Assembly: GCF_040054535.1 (NCBI RefSeq) | Contig: NC_090797.1 | Location: 12,897,001 to 12,961,000 of the forward strand | Reading direction: 5' to 3' | Source of the DNA: Antennarius striatus | Taxonomy: Eukaryota; Chordata; Actinopteri; Lophiiformes; Antennariidae | DNA: 64,000 bases | Shown here: positions 29,193 through 64,000 of the stretch, one piece after another | Numbering within the stretch: position 1 is the first letter of the stretch | How the letters are laid out: the number at the start of each line of letters is the position of its first letter | Made by a program: the position numbers and the translations under genes | The notes under the pieces: model-generated | What the model saw: the letters and a program-made list of their open reading frames with translations, nothing else | Databases searched by the model: none | What the model was told of the DNA's origin: nothing

Positions 29193-32100
29193 ATGGAGAT
29201 GACAGCTGCGCGCCGTTCTTTCCTTTGCGACATTGGTGAGTTGTTCATTTTTACAACAACCAACAGCAGAAAATGTTAACGATCACTAGATTGCAGAGAA
29301 TAATTGCAGACAATTTAAAAAAAAAAAAGTGTTAAAAACCAACAGGACCGTTGCCACAGTCAAGTACAGTATTATTGTCTGGGAGAAGGATAAATCAAAG
29401 CCAAGCCAATAGAGTCCATTTAATATCAGAGGAAAATAATACTGAACTAATTAAAAAACAAAAGAACAAACTAAACTAACCAATCAAACAAGATAAACCC
29501 CCCCAAAAAGGAATGAAACAATGGAAACAAAACAGCAGTGGTAGTCTGTCTATAATAAATGAAAGAAAACAAGTTAAATAACCATTCTACCACAAAAAAA
29601 CTAATTTGTGTACACAAAGGAAATTTGCATTTTACCTCTTTAAGTGACTGTTAAGTGAGTGAGTGAACAAGCAGCGAGCAGGAACCGACAGGAGAGTTCT
29701 GAGTTATGGTGGTTGTGGCAGGAAGCCGAAAAAAGCCTGCTAAAGAAAGTGTCTTGGGTGTCATCTTTGTCCACCATTAGACCACACCAGGGGTGTTACA
29801 ATATGTACAAAGTTTTTCTTTTAAAAGTTGGTGCTGCTTATATTCAGGTGCACGCAATAGTCTGGAAATTACATTAATCTTGACAATGTTTACTGATAAA
29901 TAACATTATACATTAAAAAAGCACCATCATTCTTGTGTAATTTGGTTATAACAATCGTGGATGGAGTATTTGGTCAATATCCATCAGTAAACCCAATATA
30001 GAATGTTAGTTATATACTATTGCATCTGACTACAATGTTGAAGTGCTGTTTATATGTTACTGTGTTTAAGGTTTCTGGGCAGACCGTACAGCCTTGCATG
30101 AGGCAGCTTCCCATGGCAGGACCCTGCAGCTCAAACAGCTGATTGACAGCGGAGCATCGGTCAACATGGTGACAGTGGACAACATCACTCCACTCCACGA
30201 AGCCTGCATACAAGCTCATCCTAACTGCGCCAGGCTGCTGCTGGAGGCTGGAGCCCAGGTGAGATGAACCTACATGTGCTGCCATCCAGCTCTCAGCTAT
30301 TAAAAAAAATGAAATGCAAAATAGAGTATATATTGTACCACTAGCTACTCTGATTGTCTTAAATAGTTCTCTTCACTTTTTCTCATTTTAAATATGCCCT
30401 TAAAAGGGTGGGAAAACATTAAACTGGAATTTTTTGCTGTGGTTCTTCCAGGTGGATGTACGGACAATCCATGGCAGTACTCCATTGTGTAACGCCTGTG
30501 CTTCTGGCAGCGTGGAGTGTGTCAAGTTGCTTTTAGACTATGGAGCCAAAGTGAATCCGTCTCTCACAGCCCTCACGGCCTCACCTCTCCATGAAGCCTG
30601 CATAAAAGGTTTACCTTCAGCAGCAATAAGTCACCAGTCAGCTAGTCATACCTAATTAGACATCAGTTAAAGAAAAAAAATCTACCTTTCTCACAGGTAA
30701 TATTGAGATAGTCAAGTTGATGATAGCCAGCGGTGCTCAGCTGGAGGCATATGACGTCCACTTTGGTCCACCCCTTCACATCGCATGTGCTAAAGGACAT
30801 GTGGACTGTGTCAAGGAGCTGCTCCACGCAGGTCAGTGTGAAGAATATGTGGCCGCCCTTTGCACCAGCTATGCTCCATTTTGTTTTTGTCCACAGCTGG
30901 GAGATTGTCTTTCCGCAAGGGTAGCGGGAGGGTGGTGTAGCACTGTTGTCTCACAGCAACAAGGTTCCCGGTTTGAGTCTTTTCTGTTTGGACTCTGTAT
31001 GTGCTTCCTGTGTCTACATGGGTTTTCTCCTGGTTCTACGGTTTCCTCCCACCACCAAAAACATGCAGCTTAAGTGAATAGGTCAATCTAAATCTTTAGT
31101 AGATGTGTGCATAAGTGGTTGTTTGTGTTTTGTGTGGCCCTGCAATGAACTGGCATCGTATCCAGGCTGTACCCCACCTCTTTCCCCTGCACGGAGTCCA
31201 CTGCCGATGTCTCCCCCTCCCTGATACATGCCACAATGACAGTGTCATTGAAGCACTGTAGAATGTAGTTGAGTTATACTGGAAGTCTGTGGTGTAGAGG
31301 GTGAAGAACAGAGGGAGAGCACTGTCCCCTGTGGCGCCCCCATACTGCTGGTTACCACTGATGACAAGGAGTTTTCCACAAAACCATGCTGGGGTCTGGT
31401 GATCCAGCTCACGAGGAAGGGGTGCACCTCCACGGAAGCCAGTTTCTCCAGCAGGAGCCGGGACTGGATGGTAATGAAGAAGCTCGAGTCCAAGAAGAGC
31501 ACCCTGAAGGCACAGCTCTCGACGTCCAGGAAGGTCAGTGCACGGTGGAGGAGGTACAGGATGGCGTCATCCAACCCCAACTTGGGCTTGATAGGTGAAG
31601 CGCAGAGGGTCCATCACGCCCTGCACCTGGGGATGCATGAGCTCCAGGACCAGTCGCTCCAGGGTCTCCATCATGTGGGAAGTAAGAGCGACCGTTTGGT
31701 AGTCATTGAGCTCAGCGGGGCATCTCTTCTTGGGCACAGGCACGATGCAAGAGTTCTTTCACAGTGACACGCCCCCTGCCAACTGGGATAGGCACCTTCG
31801 ACTTGCAACAGCAGAACAAGTGGGTCATGAAGACGAATGCATGAGTGAATAATAATAAATATGTTTCACATCTTGTTGCAGGTGCCAATGTGAATTCGGT
31901 TAAGTTCCATGACACAGCTTTGCATCATGCAGCACGGGTCGATATGGTGGCCATGATCGAGCTGTTGGTGGAGTATGGTGCTCGTGTGTATGCCAGCGAC
32001 AACGTGGGAAAAAAGGCTGTAGACTACACAACTCCAACATCTCCTGCACACTCCTGCCTTACGTTTTATGAGAGTGAGTTTATGCACTGCTGCGGTGAGC

Positions 32101-32304
32101 TACCAGAGGTCTGTTCCTGTTAACTTGGCTAATTAAAACATTTTCATTTCAACAGGTTGTCCTCTGAGTCTGCAGCAGCTTTGTAGAATCACCGTGAGGA
32201 TGATGCTGGGGACCAGAGCCTCAGATGTCTTAAGTCAGATGGATATTTCCCACCGCATCCACAGCTACCTCCAGTACAGTGATCATCCTACATCGCTAAA
32301 GTGA
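29193..32304 (+). CDS. asb13: Ankyrin repeat and SOCS box protein 13
   Basis: Six coding exons: 29193-29235, 30071-30258, 30452-30608, 30697-30831, 31882-32073, 32156-32304. They total 864 nt, or 287 residues; human ASB13 has 278. Ankyrin repeats run from about residue 18 to 225: FWADRTALHEAASHGRTLQL, ITPLHEACIQAHPNCARLLL, STPLCNACASGSVECVKLLL, ASPLHEACIKGNIEIVKLM, GPPLHIACAKGHVDCVKELL, DTALHHAARVDMVAMIELL. A C-terminal SOCS box (about 238-282) carries the elongin-binding BC box PLSLQQLCRI. Such proteins act as substrate receptors of elongin B/C-cullin-5 ubiquitin ligases. The cullin-box region (DISHRIHSYLQY) lacks the prolines of the human IPPRLIDYL. Intron 4 contains SINE and LINE debris. 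A possible ATTAAA lies at 32318-32323. Confidence 0.94.
30917..31190 (+). mobile_element. tRNA-headed SINE, diverged copy in asb13 intron 4
   Basis: It contains GGGAGGGTGGTGTAGCACTG, TTGTCTCACAGCAACAAGGT, CGGTTTGAGTC (B-box-like), CCTGTGTCTACATGGGTTTT, ACATGCAG and CAGGCTGTACCCCACCTCTT. It matches the 14432 copy block by block but lacks the final tail. The edges are approximate. Confidence 0.7.
31200..31580 (-). mobile_element. LINE reverse transcriptase fragment
   Basis: The minus strand encodes a broken non-LTR reverse transcriptase piece: LYLLHRALTFLD, RLLLEKLASVEVHPFLVSWI and SSVVTSSMGAPQGTVLS, the last being the well-conserved GxPQGxxLSP-type block before the catalytic motif. Frame breaks occur after each block. 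Similar fragments are frequent in fish L2/CR1/Rex-type LINEs; the clade is not decided. Adjacent sequence to about 31830 is probably the same element. It lies in asb13 intron 4, antisense. Confidence 0.75.
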
Positions 32305-33255
32305 CACACAAATTGACATTAAAATCTGCTTTATAAATATATCTTATCAACCACATTGCTAGAATAACAGGGACAATATAACCAATCACTAGTCCTATTT
32401 AAATTTTGCTGTCTGTTGGAGCCAATCGTTCTGTTAAGCCATTATAAACTCTAAATATGAAAGATTTGAAGTAATTTGTTATCAAAAAATCCCGAGATGT
32501 ATAATTAAAATAATTTATTATTTGTCCTTTAAAACTAGTCCTTTCTAGATTCAGAGGTCTAATTAATGGAAAGTGTGGTTTTTTTTGTCCTTTATTCTCT
32601 ATGAAAATGTACAATATTATGTGGTTAGCCATCTGCAAGACGTTGATTCAATTAGTCATGTATAAAAAAAGATGTTTTTAATGATAATAATGATATTTTT
32701 ATTTTAAACATTTTAAAAGAATACATCCACAAATGTTGATGTGCATCAGCTGAGTAACGTTGGATCAAAGGGGATTAAAGTTACACTCTATGGGAGTGTT
32801 TTCCAGTATTTACATAATGGCTACTTGAATATCATTATTTTGAATTGCAAAAAAAATGTAATCAAAAATGTGAAAATGAAATCTCTGTAGCTGTGTTCTA
32901 TTGACAGGCTCTCACGATTATATCATTATGACATATTATTATATCAATAAACGTCCATTGATTGAACTGAAAGGTTATTGGTAGTTAATCAATTGATTGA
33001 AATTTCATAAACTGCTATATAACTATAACAAAGTCCTTCTAATACAGTATTGAAGTACCAAGGCTCGAACTTCCGGACTATGACCATATATGTCCATAAT
33101 TGACTTCCGCCACGAGCGCCTTCTCGTCATTGGTCGACGTTTGGACTTCCGCCATGTTCAAAAGCGGACTCGACCCGCTAACTATTACAGTATAGTGGTT
33201 GTTATTACATGTGTACTCCTCCGTAATGCACAGGAAATAGAGGAAAAGGTTTCAG
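32305..33255 (+). other. asb13 3' region and net1 distal promoter region
   Basis: AT-rich, non-coding to about 33050, with no recognisable repeat. The last 190 bp form a GC-richer promoter region for the long net1 transcript. Confidence 0.5.
33068..33160 (+). promoter_or_regulatory. net1 distal promoter: ETS, CCAAT and YY1-type sites
   Basis: ETS-type ACTTCCGG (about 33070) and two repeated GACTTCCGCC blocks (about 33102 and 33144) lie here. The second runs into CCGCCATGTTC, a YY1-like site. An inverted CCAAT (ATTGG) is at 33129-33133, and a near-CArG CCATATATGT at about 33083. The start codon follows at 33256. The arrangement is typical of a TATA-less housekeeping promoter; no TATA is visible. 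Confidence 0.45.
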
Positions 33256-59148
<25,893 letters not shown>

Positions 59149-60440
59149 ACTGTGGGGGGGGGGGGACGGACTCCTGTTCAGACTTTTTTTTGTACATAAG
59201 TGTCATAACAACACAGAGAAGCCTGGGACTATTTATGCGTGAGTGCGTATTATTATTACAACAGTGTTCTGTGTTACTGTCCTCTCTGGCAGCTATTTAC
59301 TTTACCCCTCCATCGGAGCGTGTCCCACGGAGACACAGTATTCTGGAGACGAGTGCACGACTTCCTCCACCTCTAAAAAGGGAAGCAAAACGAGGGACAA
59401 ACACCTTTCACACGAGAATCTGTGTGAGAAACTTGTTGATTTCCTAGAGGTGGTGCATTCAACCTTGTTTACTGGTAAATTGATATTTAAGCATTATTTT
59501 CTTAGATCTTGTGGGGGTTGAAAAAAAAAAAAGATTTACATTTTTATATTCTAAAAATGATTGTAGTATTTTTTAGGTGTAATAAAGCAGCACTGTTTTA
59601 GTTATTTGGTGAAGTCATTCTAAAATCCAGGCAGGTTTTGAGAAAAGAATTCTTAAACAGAGGTTTTCATACAAATAACACAGAGACAAAAATGTCTGTT
59701 GAAGTCAGATTTTCATTCAGAAAAATGCGTCTTATTTTTATACATTCCTTTTACGACAGATGTTGGGATCAACGCTTTTATTTTTTCACATACTGCAGTC
59801 AGAGGCATTAATTTAAATCCATAAACAGATGAGATTGTATTTTCTCTCGGTTAAAAGAGCAGAGACATTGCAATGAAGTTTAAAGTTGGCAAATCATCTG
59901 ATGTCGGAAGAGATGGGTTTTGTTTTGAAACAAAATTTTGAACTGAGCCATGTTGGTTTTTTTTTTTTTTTAAAAAAAGAGCTGACTTTTCAGAATGAAA
60001 CATCACTTTTCAGTGTAGCATCTTGCATGGGGCTTTAGTTGTGGACACTGCTTGTACCAGTAGAAGCAACAGGATGTATTCACTCGTCCAGAAGGACGAG
60101 GCAGTTAAACGTGGAACGAGAAAAACTGGTGGATAAAGAGAAAGTTGTTGAACGTGGAAGAGAGAAAGACAAATGATGGATAAAGCTGAGAGTGAACTGA
60201 AATGTAGCGTCAATGCAAGATGAGGAACTCCATCAGCTTTTCCTTAGAAGTTGATGTGATATCTTGCTCAGAGAAGATGGTAAAATCAAGTAAAAAGTAC
60301 GGAATAAGTATGTAGGGGAAGGGAGGAAGAGCAAAGTTTTTGTAAGTGTTTTCAAGAAGATGGAAAATAAAGGGTGACTTGTTTGTCCCAAACTGTATGT
60401 AATTAAAAGAACAATAAAGATCTGTGGAAGATTTTCATCT
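59149..60440 (+). other. net1 3' untranslated region
   Basis: Begins with a poly(G) run after the stop. AATAAA occurs at 59581-59586 and again at about 60413 (ACAATAAAG). Several T runs are present. No coding content was recognised. Confidence 0.6.
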
Positions 60441-60476
60441 GACCTTTAAGTTTCATGTTATTTTTTCTCCCCTGAC

Positions 60477-60712
60477 TACAGTGTTTTCCACACTGTAAAG
60501 CACACTGGACTATAAGGCGTACATTCAACGAATGGCCTATTAAAACATTTTTTTTCATACATAAAGCGCTCTGGATTCTAAAAAAACATCTGAGAACTCC
60601 TCTTCAATGAATGTTCTATTTTAAAACTTGTCTTCATGTATAAGACACTTTGGATTATAAGAAATTGAGAAAATTAAAGGCTTTTAGGTGCGCCTTATAG
60701 TGTGGAAAATTG
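60477..60712. mobile_element. CTATAAGGCGCAC-family MITE, copy 3
   Basis: It begins TACAGTGTTTTCCACACTGT and ends GCGCCTTATAGTGTGGAAAA, running into a TG microsatellite (about 60709-60751). Internal GGATTATAAGAAATTG and GGACTATAAGGCG words match copies 1 and 2. It is longer than the others and partly rearranged. Confidence 0.65.
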
Positions 60713-60751
60713 TGTGTGTGTGCGTGCGTGTGTGTGTGTGTGTGTGTGTGT

Positions 60752-63700
60752 CTTTCTCATACGGCTCACATGGAATTAAAAACAGGAGTGTCCCATATGA
60801 AGACAGGAAAAAGAGATACCCATTGATTTATGGCTATGCTCAGCTCTTAACTAAACAGTGGGTTCCATGTAGTTGCCAAGAGAAACATTTCCAATGTAGG
60901 AATTAGTTGGAATGCTTTTTTTAAATCTGTAACATCCCTGCCTGGTCCTTGTTTGAACGACTGTAATTATCAGAGTCTGTTTTGAAGGAGACACCTCATC
61001 CCGTCAGGTCATTTGGAAGACCTGACGAGTGTTCCACAAGAGCTCCTCACTTGTTGTAATACATACAATGGGTTTAAAGGCTTCAGGAGGGAGAAGGCTA
61101 CTCCATTCATGCTGGTATGCAGTTTGGTGATGATGCGAGATAAATGAAGAGATCGTAGAGAGAAGCAAAGAAGCGACTGCTTCCTATCAGCCGTCACTGT
61201 GAAACAAAGGCTTTGATATCCTTTTGTGTGCTTGGCAGATGTGTGTAATGGCTTCAAGCCTCAGAAACAGAGCATTCTCCAAACATTTGCTCATGCTCTC
61301 CATGCAGTCTCCTTTTACTTTCATTGGATTTGAACATGCACCAGGTTTACAGTGATATGGAAGCTGTTAACTCCATTGGCAGGAAAGTAGCCCCCCTCAG
61401 AACAGAGAAGCTGTTAAACACTCTGGACACAAACCACTGGGCACTCGATCATTTAACACTTACTGGACATATTTTTCCGAACATTAAACCATTGGGTTTC
61501 AAGTTATTTTTATGCTATGGTGGTTTAACTACAATTTCTTTCGGTTGGTAAAGACTGAAATGCTGCAGAAAAGATAAATGAATAAACTTTAAGTTGTAGT
61601 AAATCACAGTGATCTATTAAATTTGTGTTATGTTAACAGGAGGAGCCATCAGTTTGGATGGGTAACAGCCTCCATCTCTAATCCCAAGCCCTTTTTTTAA
61701 AACACCCCCATCAACATTGTTTGATGGGGGTGCTGTAATATGCTCACAGAGCAGCTCTTTAACAACGAAATAACCTGTTATTTGGTGGCTGATTTCATCC
61801 TCTCCTCTGAAGGTAAAGAATTCTCTGCCTTTGTGCTTTAGCGTTCCAAATCTGCAGATGTGTTTTATTCATTTGCGGCCGAGTGACGGTGTAATGACAG
61901 ACCAGCACTGGATGGTGCTCGTCTTTTGCCCTCGGTTACACCACAGATGGGTCAGACTAAAAACCACAGGGTGGAAGAGAAATCCTCTGGAATGATCTGA
62001 AGTATGAGAGAGCATTGAGAAGGTGTTGACCTCCCTAATATGGGATCAGAATGTCAGGATCAAAAAGATATTTAAAGAAGAAGCAATAATTGATTGGTTC
62101 ATGAAGCACAAGCAGAAAAGATCATTTACGATCATGTAACAATTTAAAAAAAGGAGACAAAGTAGAAAAGCCTCCAATGAGGCATAAAAGTCAAATGAAG
62201 AGAACGGTTGAGCTATTGCCAAACAGACATGTAACAGGGAATCCAATTTTAGCCACAACCCTTGACATCCAGAACTATTCACCAATGATTATTATGAAAG
62301 CATCACATGGAGAATTCTCCAATTTTAGACATGCAGCAACTCTCCGAAACATTCATCCCAGAGTTTGCTCATCGGACTCTTGCTTTACAGTATTTTTGTT
62401 GAGACCACCAAAAAGCTTGAACTAATGACAGATTTGGGGGGGGGGGGGGGCTGTGCTGAGAGTTCATGCTGCTTAAATTAAACCTCATGTTATTTTTATT
62501 TGCCTTCATCTACAGACGAATGAAGTGGCTCCGGTTGATTTAACTGCTGTAACAGAGCAGAGTGTCTCTCTGAGGTCTTTATTTAACAGCGTGTGGCTAT
62601 TTTGAACAGTAACTTTATTTATTTATTTAATTTTACTTCTTTTTTTTTTGCTGAGAACCAGTCCAGACACAAACACATCAGGACCAGTGTACCAGAAACA
62701 TCTCTCTCAGCGGCTCATGTGTGCTATTCAAAGAATTGTGGGACGAGTTTATTGACGGACACAGACAGCTGAGCCTCCCGTCACAAATCCCTCACCGCCT
62801 CATCTGTCCGTACTCATCTCCATCCACCTCAAACCTCCACAAACTCACCCCGACAACCACAACCTGCCTTCAACTTCAATATCTGCTGCTGCCAATGGAG
62901 GAGAGTCACCAGAGAGGATCACATAAACTATAAAAAAAACCTCTCCGACCGGTCTGACTCAGTCTCTTTGGAATGCTTGTAGTACAAAGAGGTGACACCT
63001 AAATCCGGATAGGAGAGAATGTGCCAAGAACAGTTAGTCTTGTGTCTTTTTTGCCGAATTAGAAGTATTCACATTTGAAAAAGTTCAAGTATTTGAAGAA
63101 ACTTTCTGAATTTTCATCAAAAATTTTTTTTTTGTGTTCCCTTGAGACGCTTTTTGCTTTTCTCATAGCAAATTTCATTTATTTAGGATGGAGATGGAAA
63201 CGCCATCCAAAGGCCGATAATATTCTAAGCGTATTAGCGTAGGATGGTGGCCTTCACCCTCGATTATGGATATTAATGCTATGCTTGATGGCTAGTTTCA
63301 TATATAGAATACTGGCATCAGAAAGGGATCAATCTTCTTATTGAACTTCTACCAAAATGCTTGTGAGCACATTTTGGAAAGCATTTTCAAACATGGAAAA
63401 CCATATAAATAAGAACCTGGCTGCATTCTGTACACCTGTAGAGGATTAGAAAGACAATTTTTCAGCCTTGTCACAAAAGGCTTGGTGTTAGTGGAAGTAT
63501 AAAAGAAAGAATTCAGCTGAGACAACGACCGGCCTAAACTTGCCTGAAAGCGTCGTCGTCACCAGTGAAAGAAATTGTTGAGAAAAAGGTCAGCGTGCAA
63601 TAACTAGACAGATGAACAATAAAACATAAAACAAACACCCACTTGCAGCATATAAAGTCGTACAACAGGCTAGTGCCACTGGTGAAGGCCCTCAGTGAGT

Positions 63701-64000
63701 GGGTGATGAACTCAGTCACTCATGTCTTATGCATTGAAAAGTCCCCCCCCCAGCCCCACACAGAGTGGAGACTCTGGAACAGAGAGATTGTCTGTGAGAT
63801 TAGCATGCCGACACGTGAATGCATATGAGCTCCTCTGTGTCAGTCTGTCATCACTTGGTGGCTGAGATCCTATAGAGGCTTTGGAATCTCCCTGCATTGG
63901 AAATATCTAACATCACTTTTTCACACCCACAAGAAAAAAACGTGAACGACCCTCAAGACAAAAGCTAGACACCAAAGTAAATGCTCGGAGGGGGGGGGGG
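60752..64000. other. Gene-poor region after net1
   Basis: No exon with a recognisable protein was found. Contents are a perfect 12-bp hairpin at 61703-61732, poly(G) runs near 62438 and at the window end (63990-64000), and a short pyrimidine-rich stretch near 62760-62870. The right end stops in a G run, which may mark a poorly resolved repeat. Confidence 0.5.

Overview
The window is teleost nuclear DNA. It holds five split, vertebrate-type protein genes with GT-AG introns, dense (CA)n/(TG)n microsatellites and many short non-autonomous transposon relics typical of ray-finned fish. The species cannot be fixed from the sequence. I see no prokaryotic, viral or plasmid content and no CRISPR array.

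Layout: 1-1212 is a decayed Penelope-like retroelement on the minus strand. 1636-7296 (minus) is a complete glt8d2 gene of 9 coding exons, encoding a Golgi-type glycosyltransferase-8 protein. 9677-15014 (plus) is ankrd16, 7 coding exons, with an intron-bearing tRNA-Tyr(GUA) gene inside its first intron. 16828-27641 (plus) is a Rab GDP-dissociation inhibitor, gdi2, 10 coding exons and 445 codons, the same length as the mammalian protein. 29193-32304 (plus) is asb13, an ankyrin/SOCS-box protein, 6 coding exons. 33256-59148 (plus) is net1, a RhoA guanine-nucleotide exchange factor, with two alternative first exons: a distal one at 33256 and an internal TATA-driven one at 53887. 59149-64000 holds the net1 3' UTR and gene-poor sequence.

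The block ankrd16-gdi2-asb13-net1 matches the neighbourhood of the human orthologues on chromosome 10p15 as I recall it, which supports the assignments. glt8d2, whose human orthologue lies on chromosome 12 as I recall, appears to be a fish-specific neighbour. The genes do not form a pathway: they act in glycosylation, translation fidelity, Rab recycling, ubiquitin ligation and Rho signalling. All exon boundaries were read by eye; every junction was checked for AG/GT and for reading phase, and each gene closes in frame to a stop.

Most of the rest is transposon debris: hAT-like elements with 8-bp target duplications, TA-flanked MITEs, a repeated SINE/LINE-tail family, LINE fragments and two Penelope pieces, some nested. 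I did not find a convincing new biological system. The best leads are a repeat-derived splice acceptor in glt8d2, microsatellites sitting on two ankrd16 splice sites, an orphan exon-like segment between gdi2 and asb13, nested transposons at 20.3-22.1 kb and 46.6-47.9 kb, and a tRNA gene inside a gene for a tRNA-charging fidelity factor.
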